A DNA stretch of 64,000 nucleotides from contig NZ_JAFBEE010000010.1 in NCBI RefSeq assembly GCF_016908555.1, positions 1-64,000 of the forward strand, written 5' to 3'. The DNA is from Alkaliphilus hydrothermalis (GTDB lineage: Bacteria > Bacillota > Clostridia > Peptostreptococcales > Natronincolaceae). Below, piece by piece: positions 25,585-34,439 of the stretch. How positions within the stretch are numbered: the stretch's first letter is position 1; the number at the start of each line of letters is the position of its first letter. A model generated the notes under the pieces. That model worked only from the letters and a program-made list of their open reading frames with translations, was not told the origin of the DNA and searched no databases. A program made the translations under genes and the position numbers.

Positions 25585-25661
25585 GCGCCTTTAGCTCAGC
25601 TGGATAGAGTTGCAGACTTCGAATCTGAAGGTCGGGGGTTCGAATCCCTCAAGGCGCGCCA
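25585..25661 (+). tRNA. tRNA-Arg (anticodon TCG)
   Basis: Acceptor GCGCCTT pairs with AAGGCGC, the anticodon loop is CTTCGAA, and CCA is encoded. The outermost anticodon-stem pair (27-43) is a G-A mismatch; the other four pair normally. TCG would read CGA-type Arg codons. Confidence 0.92.
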
Positions 25662-25679
25662 AATGAAATGATTTAAGGG

Positions 25680-25714
25680 GATGTTAGGAGTTTATACTTC
25701 TAACATTTTTTTAT
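25680..25714 (+). terminator. Terminator of the tRNA operon
   Basis: ATGTTAGGAG pairs with CTTCTAACAT and is followed by TTTTTTT. Confidence 0.9.
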
Positions 25715-25828
25715 ATTCTTATAATACAAAGTAAATAATGTATTAATTTTTTCTATTTCAACTAATCAAGCTAAATGATTATAATAGAGACGAGGATAAA
25801 TAACATTGTAATAAAGTGGGGGATTAAT

Positions 25829-26296
25829 ATGAAAAAGATTACAGAAGAAATGATAAATCAAGCAGTAGAGTTAGCCGAAAGCTATTATAAAAAAGGAAAA
25901 TACCTCTGTTCTGAAGCGGTACTAGCGGCAGTAAATGAAGTGCTAGATTGTGGTATGCCTCAAGAATATATAAGGCTGACATCAGGTTTCCCTGTTGGTA
26001 TGGGGGGAGCAGGTTGTACCTGTGGGGCCATTACAGGGGGGCAGTGTGCCCTAGGGCTTGTCTATGGAAGAAAAAAAGCAGGGGGGAGTAATAAAAAAAT
26101 TATGAAGCTTTCTAAAGAGCTTCATGATCGATTTAGAGAAAAGAATGGCAGTGCATGCTGTCGAGTCTTAATTAAAGATTATCAGTTTGGTTCAAAGGAG
26201 CATAAAGAAAGATGCACTAGGGTCACTGGAGAAACTTGCAAAATTGTTATGGAACTCGTATTTGAAAATCAAGGGATTCTATCAAAGATACTATAG
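25829..26296 (+). CDS. C_GCAxxG_C_C family Cys-rich protein
   Basis: This 155-residue protein has the signature of the C_GCAxxG_C_C family (Pfam PF09719): an early CSEAVLAA, then GAGCTCGAITGGQCALGL, then SACCRVL, and late Cys residues in KERCTRVTGETC. The spaced Cys pairs suggest a redox or metal-binding role, which has not been defined. The family is common in anaerobes and often lies near membrane transport and redox genes. GTGGGGGA precedes the ATG at 25829; codons further upstream in the same frame lack a ribosome site. It lies upstream of the YedE-TusA group but is separated by a hairpin and an unknown gene. Confidence 0.9.
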   Translation: MKKITEEMINQAVELAESYYKKGKYLCSEAVLAAVNEVLDCGMPQEYIRLTSGFPVGMGGAGCTCGAITGGQCALGLVYGRKKAGGSNKKIMKLSKELHDRFREKNGSACCRVLIKDYQFGSKEHKERCTRVTGETCKIVMELVFENQGILSKIL

Positions 26297-26385
26297 GTCA
26301 AATATATAGCTCGAAAAAAATTAAGGACAGGATAATGATTTAAGATGGACTAACTGGTATAATAAAAACAAAGGAACATAATGAC

Positions 26386-26414
26386 AAGGCATAGAAAAAT
26401 CCTATCTATGCCTT
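26386..26414 (+). terminator. 10-bp perfect hairpin between two genes
   Basis: AAGGCATAGA and TCTATGCCTT pair perfectly over a 9-nt loop. No T-run follows directly, so it may be a weak terminator or an mRNA-stabilising stem upstream of the gene at 26467. Confidence 0.5.
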
Positions 26415-26466
26415 TAGTATATGCTTTTCTAGTATTATCAAATTATAAAAAAGGAGCTTGGTGTAA

Positions 26467-26829
26467 ATGAGCAACAAGATGGTCTTAAAACATATAGAGA
26501 ATTACGGATTTGAAGTAGAGCAACTAGAAATTAGTCCTATGGAAGGCTACGGATGTATTAATCATGAGTCCAACGCTCAGTTCCTTTTAATATGTCTAAA
26601 TGAGAGTCTTGAAATACCAGAATCCAATATGATCCTATCAAGGATTAATCATGAGGAACCATTGCAAATAGTGTATTTAATTCATATTAAGAATAATATT
26701 AATGAAGTTATTCAACTGGTTGAAGACGATGAGAATGAAAATAAAACTTTTTTAATCTATGACGAAGAAGATGAGATAGAATTTTTCTTAAAGGATTTAT
26801 GGAATATAATTATCGTGCTAAACAGATAA
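26467..26829 (+). CDS. Uncharacterised acidic 120-aa protein
   Basis: The ATG follows AAAGGAGCTTGGTGTA, a good ribosome site. The product is acidic, with a run of Asp/Glu around residues 85-105 (VEDDENENK and YDEEDEIEFF). Predicted secondary structure alternates strands and helices, and there is no signal peptide or membrane segment. I do not recognise a family. It lies between the C_GCAxxG_C_C gene and a YedE-like transporter. Confidence 0.75.
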   Translation: MSNKMVLKHIENYGFEVEQLEISPMEGYGCINHESNAQFLLICLNESLEIPESNMILSRINHEEPLQIVYLIHIKNNINEVIQLVEDDENENKTFLIYDEEDEIEFFLKDLWNIIIVLNR

Positions 26830-26975
26830 TTCTTAGCTTGGTCTGAACTTAATCAATGGGTATAATTGTTAACTAATTAGTTTAAATACTACTTGCATTT
26901 AAATAAAAAAAATTGTTATGATTAAATATAAGTAAAACATGTTAAAAAATATACAAGGATTAAAGGGGTGAGGCT

Positions 26976-27668
26976 ATGTCGAAGGCCATAGAAGAGTTAA
27001 AGCTTAAGAGACAAGGGCAATTTAAAAAAAGAAGTAATCAGGTGCCCTATGGGATGATATGTATTGTGTTAGCAGTAGTAATATACGCTATGAGTCTACA
27101 AATCAGTACTAATCATAGTACTTTTTGGATTATAGGGATATTGATAGGGGTTACATTACAAAGGTCCAAATTCTGTTTTGCTGCCAGCTTTCGGGACCCT
27201 GTATTAGTAGGGAGTACAGCTCTTTTAAAGGCGATTCTCTTGGCACTCATTATTTCTACTATAGGTTTCGTTGCAATTGAGTATTCATCATCAGGTGGAA
27301 GCGAGAGTTTAGATTGGATTAGATCTATGGGACAGGTTCATCCAGTAGGGATTCATACAGTTATAGGAGCAGTTTTATTTGGAGCAGGGATGGTGATTGC
27401 TGGAGGCTGTGCCAGTGGATTCCTTATGAGAATGGGAGAAGGATTCTTACTTCAGATAGTGGTATTTTTTGGATTTATGATGGGAGCAGTTCTTGGAACA
27501 TGGCATTTTGAGTTTTGGGATAAAATACTGATTTCTAATGCTCCTACCATCTTTATACCAGATTATGTAGGTTTTCCATTTGCAACGATTGGACAAGTCA
27601 TTATTTTATTATTATTGTACTTTTTAGCTGATTGGTATGACAAAAAAAATAGCATTATGTCTATGTGA
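26976..27668 (+). CDS. YeeE/YedE-family membrane transporter, first half-size unit
   Basis: This 230-residue protein has about six membrane helices. The YeeE/YedE (thiosulfate or selenium-compound transporter) signature is visible: GVTLQRSKFCFAASFRDP in the first repeat and GAGMVIAGGCASGFLMRMGEG in the second, each with the conserved Cys. Full-length YedE proteins have both halves in one chain of about 350-400 residues. Here a second, more divergent unit is encoded at 27942-28466 with a TusA gene between them. The most likely role is import of a reduced sulfur or selenium species handed to TusA. Confidence 0.88.
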   Translation: MSKAIEELKLKRQGQFKKRSNQVPYGMICIVLAVVIYAMSLQISTNHSTFWIIGILIGVTLQRSKFCFAASFRDPVLVGSTALLKAILLALIISTIGFVAIEYSSSGGSESLDWIRSMGQVHPVGIHTVIGAVLFGAGMVIAGGCASGFLMRMGEGFLLQIVVFFGFMMGAVLGTWHFEFWDKILISNAPTIFIPDYVGFPFATIGQVIILLLLYFLADWYDKKNSIMSM

Positions 27669-27682
27669 TATTGGAGGTTAAT

Positions 27683-27910
27683 ATGGCAGAATTTAGATTA
27701 GATTGTTTGTATGAAGCATGTCCCATTCCGTTGCTGAAGGCCCATAAAAAGCTTCAACAAATGAAGGTTGGGGATTTATTAATATTAGAAACAGACCATA
27801 ATTGCTCAATTATAAATGTAGTTGAATGGGTAAAAAAGCAGGGGCATCATGTGGATTATATTGAAATTACCGAAGGGCAATGGGAGATTTTTATTGAAAA
27901 GCAGAAGTAA
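27683..27910 (+). CDS. TusA-like sulfur carrier protein
   Basis: This 75-residue protein has the TusA/SirA fold pattern with the persulfide Cys13 in the motif ACPIPLLKAHKKLQQM. The rest follows the family: VGDLLILETDH, then VVEWVKKQGH. TusA proteins carry sulfur as a persulfide between enzymes. Being sandwiched between two YedE-type genes is a well known arrangement for sulfur or selenium uptake. GGAGGTTAAT precedes the ATG at 27683, 14 bases after the first yedE stop. Confidence 0.93.
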   Translation: MAEFRLDCLYEACPIPLLKAHKKLQQMKVGDLLILETDHNCSIINVVEWVKKQGHHVDYIEITEGQWEIFIEKQK

Positions 27911-27941
27911 TATGGTGATACATTAGGGGGGGGGAGAGGGA

Positions 27942-28466
27942 TTGAAAATATATAATAAAATATTTAAAAATCCATGGTCCTATAGAACTGGAGCTGTGAT
28001 GCTAGCTACTTTGAACATTCTGTTGTTTTACAAGACAGGTAGAATGTGGCGAGTAACCAATGGCATTGTTTCTATTGGGGCATATATTCTAGAAAAAATA
28101 GGTTTAGAACCATCGAAGTGGTATTACTTTACTACCTATAAAAATATAGATATCAAAACCGGTGAAACTTTTTTATCAAATCCATATATTCTACTGAATC
28201 TAGCTATTATTTTGGGTGCTTTAATCTCTGTTCTTTTGGCTTCGGAGTTCAAATGGAAAAAAATAAAAAGCAAGAAACAATTTGGTTTTGCTTTGCTGGG
28301 TGGCATAATGATGGGCTACGGAACTAGGTTGAGCTTTGGTTGTAATATTGGTGGGTATTTTAGCGCCATACCATCCTTTTCACTACATGGATGGGTGTTT
28401 GCTCTTTTTATGTTCGTGGGGGCTTGGGTGGGGTCTAAGATACTGGTAAAGTTCTTGTTAGATTAG
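27942..28466 (+). CDS. YeeE/YedE-family membrane transporter, second half-size unit
   Basis: This 174-residue protein starts at a TTG after GGGGGGGAGAGGGA. Helices are predicted around residues 15-35, 85-105, 112-135 and 148-170. The conserved YedE half-motif is GGIMMGYGTRLSFGCNIGGY with its Cys. It complements the unit at 26976-27668, and the pair with the TusA gene between them probably forms one transport system. A strong terminator closes the group. Confidence 0.87.
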   Translation: MKIYNKIFKNPWSYRTGAVMLATLNILLFYKTGRMWRVTNGIVSIGAYILEKIGLEPSKWYYFTTYKNIDIKTGETFLSNPYILLNLAIILGALISVLLASEFKWKKIKSKKQFGFALLGGIMMGYGTRLSFGCNIGGYFSAIPSFSLHGWVFALFMFVGAWVGSKILVKFLLD

Positions 28467-28493
28467 CCTGTTGAACCCCACTTCTTCGTCACT

Positions 28494-28550
28494 GAAAAGA
28501 ACTAGCACCCTTGCGTATTGCTTAGCCGGGGCGTACGCTAGTTCTTTTTG
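28494..28550 (+). terminator. Terminator after the YedE-TusA group
   Basis: AAAGAACTAGC pairs with GCTAGTTCTTTTT, with an inner GCGTA/TACGC stem. Confidence 0.88.
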
Positions 28551-28826
28551 TCACCTACCAATGTAATTTTTGTTACGCGTTATTAAGTATAATGATTATT
28601 TAGTTATAAAATATGTAATGTAGCTATACAATCCAGGTACTGGAAGGTTAACTTCATAATTATAATCAATGATTTTTAAATATACAAAACATTGTTAAAA
28701 TATTAACCAATATAGGAAAGGATTATGCACCATAAGGAACATTTATTAGCATAATAATTATTTTTATTATACAATTAGATTGTAAAAAGTTTAACAAATA
28801 ACATAAAAAGTGAGGGGGATTTTTTC
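28551..28826 (+). other. AT-rich intergenic region upstream of the rhodanese operon
   Basis: 276 bp, very AT-rich, between a terminator and the rhodanese gene. It presumably contains the promoter of the operon. I see several TATAAT-like words but no pair with convincing -35/-10 spacing, and no known riboswitch or small RNA. Confidence 0.4.
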
Positions 28827-29801
28827 ATGAAAGGTAAAAATTTAATGATTATTCTATTGGCCCTAGTTGTACTTGCAGGTGGAGGGTACTATGGCTTTAA
28901 GCAAATGTTTGGAGTTCAAGAGGTAATTGTAGATGCAACAGAGCAAGGTCAAAAAATTGCAGAGTATGCAAACCCAGATGCCTTTATCACACCTGTACAA
29001 TTAAAGGATCTTATGGATTCTGGTAAGGATGTTGTTGTAATCGGGTCTTTAAATCCTAAAACAGGGGATGCACCTATTGAAGGTTCATTTACAATGTGGA
29101 GAGATGATTATTCAGCAAAAGAGGGTGCCTATGAGTATGAAGGAATGAGAAATACCATTGAAGAAACAGAAGCAATTCTTTCTAGCTATGGTGCAACACC
29201 AAAATCAACAATTGTTGTTTATGCATCTAATGCTCATCATGATGCTGCAAGACTATGGTGGCAAATTAAACTACTGGGTCATAAGAACGTTAGATATTTA
29301 GATGGTGGTTTAAATGCCTGGGTAGGAGCAGGATATTCAACAGGTGGCGATGCCCCAGTGGTAGAGGCAACAAACTATAAGGCACCAAAAGCAAGTGAAG
29401 CACTGATCGCAAATTTTGAAGATGTGGTTGCGGCATTAAATACAGAAACTGTTTTATTAGATACACGAGCAATGGATGAAGAAGATGGTAGTTCAACGAA
29501 AAAAGGAGCTTTCGGTCCTGGAAAAATTCCTGGTGCTGTATGGATCGAGTGGACACAATCAGTTAATGAAGATACAACACTAAAGTCTTTAGATGAATTA
29601 AAGGAAATTTATGGTGCATTTGAGGGCAAAGAAATTATCCCTTACTGTCAATCGGGTGTTCGTAGTGCCCACACTTTACTTGTATTAACTCAAGCATTAG
29701 GATATGAAAATGTTAAAAACTATGATGGATCTTGGATTGAATGGAGCTATGAGCATTATGAAAAGAATAATGCAGAAGCTCTAGTAGAAAATGGTAAGTA
29801 A
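28827..29801 (+). CDS. Membrane-anchored two-domain rhodanese (thiosulfate sulfurtransferase)
   Basis: This 324-residue protein has an N-terminal membrane anchor or signal (LMIILLALVVLAGGGYYGF) and should act outside the cytoplasmic membrane. Two rhodanese domains follow. The first (about 50-165) has VVYASNAHHDA where the active Cys should be, so it is inactive (Ala133). The second (about 180-315) carries the active loop YCQSGVRS with Cys274. Family members move sulfur from thiosulfate to an acceptor as an enzyme persulfide. It heads a long run of same-strand genes and is comparable to YnjE in the E. coli ynj cluster. GTGAGGGGG precedes the ATG. Confidence 0.92.
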   Translation: MKGKNLMIILLALVVLAGGGYYGFKQMFGVQEVIVDATEQGQKIAEYANPDAFITPVQLKDLMDSGKDVVVIGSLNPKTGDAPIEGSFTMWRDDYSAKEGAYEYEGMRNTIEETEAILSSYGATPKSTIVVYASNAHHDAARLWWQIKLLGHKNVRYLDGGLNAWVGAGYSTGGDAPVVEATNYKAPKASEALIANFEDVVAALNTETVLLDTRAMDEEDGSSTKKGAFGPGKIPGAVWIEWTQSVNEDTTLKSLDELKEIYGAFEGKEIIPYCQSGVRSAHTLLVLTQALGYENVKNYDGSWIEWSYEHYEKNNAEALVENGK

Positions 29802-29891
29802 ATAGAGGGATAATGGAGAGGCGACTTAATTTAGGTCGTCTCCCACTTTACATTCAGATGGATAGGCACAAAATTAGAAAGGGTGATTGTG

Positions 29892-31685
29892 TTGAGTAAT
29901 GTGATTTTTAGTGAAGGTGTTATTAAAAATGCACAAAAAATAGTAGATGACTGTATGGGACATGAAGACGCATTTTGTCAGAGTAGATGCCCTATGAGTA
30001 CAGATGTTAAAAAATATGTTAATCTAATAGGTGAAAAAAAGTATGATGAGGCAATTAAAGTCATTCGTGAAAAGTTATTCTTACCCAATACATTAGGTAG
30101 AATTTGTGCCCATCCATGTGAAAAGGACTGCCGAAGAGGTGTAGAATTCAACCAACCAGTGGCTATTGCTGCCCTAAAGCGTTTCGCAGCTGAGCAAGCA
30201 GACAATGAGTCCATCTGGGATACAACAACAGGAAGTCCAACTGGAAAGAAGGTTGCTATCATCGGAGCTGGTCCTGCTGGGGCTCAGGCTGCCATTGATC
30301 TTAGAAAAAAAGGTCACGCTGTTACTATTTTTGATAAACTTAATGTAGTGGGGGGAATGATGAGGGTTGGTATACCTGAATACAGACTTCCTAGAGATAT
30401 TATAGACCGTGAGTACAGTTATCTAGATAAGCTTGGGGTGGAAATGAAGCTTGGTGTGGAAATCGGTAAAGATATCAGCTTTAATGAGCTTAGGGAAAAA
30501 TTTGATGGGGTAATCATTGCCCATGGAGCCCACAAGGGTAACATTATTCCAATGGCAGGGCACAAGGCAGAAGGTGTTTATCCAGCTACCGAGTATTTAA
30601 AGGAAATTAGTCTTACTCAACAATTCCCAAGAGCAGGAAAAAGAGTTATGGTAATTGGTGGTGGAGACGTTGCAATGGACTGTGCCCGTTCATCATGGAG
30701 AATTGGTGCTACGGAAGTATATCAATGTTCTTTAGAAGACATGGCTAAGTTACCTGCATCCCAAGAAGAAATTCATGAATCCTTAGAAGAGGGCGTTGTT
30801 TTTAATGCTGGATGGGGTCCACTTGAAATCATTGAGAAGGATGGTAAGGTAACAGGAATCAAGATTCAAAAAGTAAAGTCTATCCTAGACAAAGAAGGTA
30901 AATTCAATCCACAGTATGAAGGAGAAGCAAAGATTATTGAAGTTGATACAGTGATCATGGCTACAGGACAATTGGTAGAAGATGTCTCAGGAGGAGTTCT
31001 TCCACAGACAAGAGGAGGAAGGTATGAAGTAGACAAAGAGACTCTAGCAACAAAGCTGGATAATGTGTTTGTAGCTGGAGATGCTGCCGGTGGTTTCATC
31101 GTAGTAGAGGCTATGGCATTGGGTAGAAAGGCTGCAAACAGTATTGATCGGTATTTAAAAGGCCAAGACTTAAGGGCTGATAGAGACCTCAAGAATGAAT
31201 GGACTTATGAAACTAAATTAAACGTACCACTACCAGAGGGAACAGAAGATTTACAAAGACTACACACAAATATGCGACCTGCTGAAGAACGTAAAAAGGA
31301 TTTTGCTCAGTCAGATTTAGGCTTTACCGAAGAACAAGCAGTTAAAGAGGCATCCCGATGTTTAGTTTGTGAATGTAAGCTCTGTATGAGGGAATGTGTT
31401 ATGATGAACGACTTTGGAATCTGTCCAAAGGATATCGTAGCAGGGCTAGTGGAAGAAGGTAAGATGGAAGCGATGCTAGCTTATTCATGTAATGCCTGTG
31501 ATAACTGTACAATTGTTTGCCCCCATGAACTACCGATGAAAAATATTTTCATTGGGTCCCGTAAAGACTTTGTAAAAGCAAACAATGGGGAATCGCCAAT
31601 TAAAGGCCACGGAGCAATTAAGATACACCAAATACTTGGTTTTTCTAAGCTATTTACTACAAAAATTCGTGGAGGTAAGAAATAA
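29892..31685 (+). CDS. FAD/NAD(P)H oxidoreductase (GltD-like) fused to an HdrC-like Fe-S domain
   Basis: This protein of about 597 residues has an N-terminal Fe-S domain as in glutamate synthase small subunit (CMGHEDAFCQSRCP and GRICAHPCEKDCRRG). A flavin domain follows with IIGAGPAGAQAAIDL, and then a nucleotide-binding site MVIGGGDVAMDCARS. The C-terminal region, after about 480, has two Cys clusters: CLVCECKLCMREC and CNACDNCTIVCPHELP. The latter resembles HdrC of heterodisulfide reductase. The next gene is HdrB-like and overlaps by one base, so the two probably form one disulfide-reducing complex fed by NAD(P)H. Start is the TTG at 29892, eight bases after AAAGGG; GTG codons at 29883 and 29889 are alternatives. 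Confidence 0.9.
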   Translation: MSNVIFSEGVIKNAQKIVDDCMGHEDAFCQSRCPMSTDVKKYVNLIGEKKYDEAIKVIREKLFLPNTLGRICAHPCEKDCRRGVEFNQPVAIAALKRFAAEQADNESIWDTTTGSPTGKKVAIIGAGPAGAQAAIDLRKKGHAVTIFDKLNVVGGMMRVGIPEYRLPRDIIDREYSYLDKLGVEMKLGVEIGKDISFNELREKFDGVIIAHGAHKGNIIPMAGHKAEGVYPATEYLKEISLTQQFPRAGKRVMVIGGGDVAMDCARSSWRIGATEVYQCSLEDMAKLPASQEEIHESLEEGVVFNAGWGPLEIIEKDGKVTGIKIQKVKSILDKEGKFNPQYEGEAKIIEVDTVIMATGQLVEDVSGGVLPQTRGGRYEVDKETLATKLDNVFVAGDAAGGFIVVEAMALGRKAANSIDRYLKGQDLRADRDLKNEWTYETKLNVPLPEGTEDLQRLHTNMRPAEERKKDFAQSDLGFTEEQAVKEASRCLVCECKLCMRECVMMNDFGICPKDIVAGLVEEGKMEAMLAYSCNACDNCTIVCPHELPMKNIFIGSRKDFVKANNGESPIKGHGAIKIHQILGFSKLFTTKIRGGKK

Positions 31686-32470
31686 TGACTATAAAAATCG
31701 ATAAAAGCAAACGTTATGGATTTATGCCAGGATGTAGCTTACCATCCTACAGTCCAGAGGCAGTAACTAAGACAACAGCCTATCTTAACGAAGTATTCCC
31801 AAACTTCTCTGCAGTTCAGAAATGCTGTGGAAAACCAACAAAAGCAGTGGGACAATACGACTTATTTAAGGAGCGATTTGCCGACCTACAAAAAGATATG
31901 GATGATGTTAATATCGATGAAATGATTGTAGCCTGTCAAAGCTGTAAGTTAACCTTTGACGAAGCTAGTCCAACACCGACTCATTCTCTATGGGAATTAT
32001 TTCCTATTATAGGTTTGCCTAAAGAGCTTAAGGGTAAGGCTAAGGATAGTGATATTGTCTTTACCATCCATGATTCCTGTTCGACCCGTCATTTATCAGC
32101 GCTTCATGACGGTGTGCGTTGGATATTGCAGGAGCTTGGATACAAAGTTGTAGAGTCAGAATACTCCAGAGAAAAGACAAGATGTTGTGGGTTTGGGGGG
32201 ATGGTTGTACCAGCAAATCCTCCAGTTGCTGAAAAAGTAATGAAGCGTAGAGTAGAAACTTTAGAAGGCGATAAAATCGTAGTATACTGTTCTGCTTGCC
32301 GTTCTTCTATTTTGAAGGGTGGAGCAAAGGCGTGGCATTTATTAGACCTTGTGTGGGGACCAGTAGTATACGCACAAGATGCACCACCAGAAGATGTATT
32401 GTCTTCACCAGTTAAATCATGGATTAATCGATATAAAGCAAAAAAAGGAATCGCAAAGGCGGTAAAATAG
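31685..32470 (+). CDS. HdrB-like (Fe-S) protein with two CCG domains
   Basis: This 261-residue protein has two complete cysteine-rich CCG motifs. The first has Cys17, CCGKPT (47-48) and ACQSC (84 and 87). The second has HDSCSTRH, RCCGFGG and YCSACRSS. In heterodisulfide reductase HdrB these bind unusual Fe-S clusters that cleave a disulfide. It overlaps the preceding oxidoreductase gene (AATAATGAC), which supplies the flavin and the HdrC-like domain. The physiological disulfide, persulfide or other substrate is unknown. The sulfur-transfer genes nearby suggest a sulfur or selenium compound. Confidence 0.93.
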   Translation: MTIKIDKSKRYGFMPGCSLPSYSPEAVTKTTAYLNEVFPNFSAVQKCCGKPTKAVGQYDLFKERFADLQKDMDDVNIDEMIVACQSCKLTFDEASPTPTHSLWELFPIIGLPKELKGKAKDSDIVFTIHDSCSTRHLSALHDGVRWILQELGYKVVESEYSREKTRCCGFGGMVVPANPPVAEKVMKRRVETLEGDKIVVYCSACRSSILKGGAKAWHLLDLVWGPVVYAQDAPPEDVLSSPVKSWINRYKAKKGIAKAVK

Positions 32471-32490
32471 AAAAGAGGAGGTAAGTAATA

Positions 32491-33174
32491 ATGAATAAAA
32501 AAATAAAGATGATTATCATGGTGGCTGTTTTAGCATTGGCTTTTTATGGTATTTATGCTACAGGGTTAATTGATACACTGAAGGATTTTGATAAATTTCA
32601 AAAACTGATCGAAGATGCAGGCTCTTTAGGATATTTTATTTATATTTTAATATTTATTGCAGCAGCAGTATTCTCGTTACCAGCTAGTGTTATTACCATT
32701 AGTGGAGGGATTGTATTTGGACCAGTGCTAGGTGCCATCTTAGCCTTAACAGGAGCAACAGCAGGTTCTATTGCAGCTTTTCTTGTTTCAAGATATATCG
32801 CAAGAGACTTTATTGTAGATAAGTTTGGTAAAAATGTAATTTTCAAAAAGATTGAGTCTGGTGTAGAAAAAAATGGAAAAGACTTTTTGATTTTAACTAG
32901 ATTAGTGCCTGTTTTCCCATACAATATCCAAAACTATGCTTATGGGGTAACGAATATTGAATTAGCCACCTACTCTATTGTTACTTTAATTACGATGGCA
33001 CCTGGTGCATTTGTTTATGCTTATATGGCTGGAGAAATCGCTCAAAATGGTATAACAACAGGATTTTTTGTTAAACTGTTAGTAGCGGGTGTTGTGTTGT
33101 TCGGAGTTTCTCAAATTCCAAAGATATTTGCAAAGAAAAAAGGAATTGATATGGATGCAGTCAACAATAAGTAA
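32491..33174 (+). CDS. TVP38/TMEM64 (DedA-like) family membrane protein
   Basis: This 227-residue membrane protein has five or six helices. The SNARE-associated (TVP38) core is seen in FSLPASVITISGGIVFGP, GATAGSIAAFLVSRY and LTRLVPVFPYNIQNYAYG. E. coli relatives include YdjX and YdjZ, which lie beside ynj genes, and the same association appears here. The biochemical role is uncertain; DedA-superfamily proteins have been linked to lipid and ion transport. AGAGGAGG precedes the ATG, 21 bases after the HdrB-like gene. Confidence 0.92.
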   Translation: MNKKIKMIIMVAVLALAFYGIYATGLIDTLKDFDKFQKLIEDAGSLGYFIYILIFIAAAVFSLPASVITISGGIVFGPVLGAILALTGATAGSIAAFLVSRYIARDFIVDKFGKNVIFKKIESGVEKNGKDFLILTRLVPVFPYNIQNYAYGVTNIELATYSIVTLITMAPGAFVYAYMAGEIAQNGITTGFFVKLLVAGVVLFGVSQIPKIFAKKKGIDMDAVNNK

Positions 33175-33194
33175 AAGTGTAGGAGGAAGGAATT

Positions 33195-34439
33195 GTGAGG
33201 AATAAAGGGATATTACTGATCTGTTTCATCCTAGTATTTTCTCTGTTGAGTGCGGGGTGTACAGTAAAAGATAAAGAGCAAGATAATGGAGTTAGTTTAC
33301 AAGATAAGACTTGGGAAGAAATAGTGGAGGAAGCCAATGGCACTACAGTATCATTTTATGGCTGGGGTGGCGATGAGAAAATCAATCGTTGGTTAGATAC
33401 AACTGTTGCTCAAGAGCTGAAGGAAAGGTATAATGTTTCATTGGAACGTGTACCAATGGTACCCAATGAATACTTGCCTAAGTTACTAAATGAAAAACAG
33501 TTAAAGGCTGAAGGGACTATTGATATTGTATGGATCAATGGAGAAAACTTTTATAACGCTAAGAGTCAAGAAATTTTATTTGGGCCATTTACTCAAATGT
33601 TACCAAACTTTAACCAGTTTATTGATACAGATTCCCCAGATGTGGAGTACGACTTTGGACACCCAGTAGAGGGATATGAAGCACCCTATGGAAAAGCTCA
33701 AATGGTTTTTATTGGTGAAACCGCAGTAATTGAAAAATTACCATCAAATCATATAGAACTAAAGGAATTAGCAAAAAAACATGAAGGTAAAATAACTTAT
33801 CCTGATCTAACAGATTTTACAGGGAGTGCCTTTATTAGAAATATCATTTATGATATTGTAGGATATGAAGCCTTTATTGACTTACAGGCGGATAAAGAAG
33901 CGGTGAGGGAGGTCATCCAGCCAGCGTTGGATTATCTAGTTGATCTAAAGCCATATCTATGGCGACAAGGAGAGAACTATCCAGCTACCATTGCCCAGTT
34001 AGATAACATGTATGCCGATGGAGAAGTGTTGATGACGATGAATTATACACCCTTCCATATAGCAGGGAAAATTGCTGACGGGTCCTTCACTAAAACATCT
34101 CAATCCTTCTTATTCGAAAAGGGCACAATTGGAAACACCCATTTCATGGGGCTTCCATTCAATGCACCAAACAAGGCAGGGGCATTGGTTGTGATGAACC
34201 ATATTTTATCTCCAGAAGTACAGGTGACTAAGTATGACCCAACGGTATGGGGAGACTTACCAGTAACTGATCCAAGCCTATTAAATGACAAGCAACAACA
34301 GTTATTCGAAAAGGTAGAATTAGGAGAAGGAGTTATTCCTCAAGATGTTCTGCTACAACATAGAGTACCGGAAATGAGGGCAGAATTAGTTCCAATCATT
34401 GAAGAATTATGGAGGGAAGTTGTTTTAGGTCATGAGTAA
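33195..34439 (+). CDS. ABC transporter substrate-binding lipoprotein (YnjB-like)
   Basis: This 414-residue lipoprotein has its lipobox at LLSAGCTV, Cys22. The remainder is a two-lobed solute-binding protein with features of the YnjB family: VSFYGWGGDEKINRWLD near the start, EGTIDIVWINGENFY, and PYGKAQMVFIGET. The ligand is unknown. The GTG start at 33195 follows AGGAGGAAGGA. The end overlaps the first permease gene by eight bases. The next genes supply the permeases and ATPase, so this is a complete importer. Confidence 0.9.
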   Translation: MRNKGILLICFILVFSLLSAGCTVKDKEQDNGVSLQDKTWEEIVEEANGTTVSFYGWGGDEKINRWLDTTVAQELKERYNVSLERVPMVPNEYLPKLLNEKQLKAEGTIDIVWINGENFYNAKSQEILFGPFTQMLPNFNQFIDTDSPDVEYDFGHPVEGYEAPYGKAQMVFIGETAVIEKLPSNHIELKELAKKHEGKITYPDLTDFTGSAFIRNIIYDIVGYEAFIDLQADKEAVREVIQPALDYLVDLKPYLWRQGENYPATIAQLDNMYADGEVLMTMNYTPFHIAGKIADGSFTKTSQSFLFEKGTIGNTHFMGLPFNAPNKAGALVVMNHILSPEVQVTKYDPTVWGDLPVTDPSLLNDKQQQLFEKVELGEGVIPQDVLLQHRVPEMRAELVPIIEELWREVVLGHE

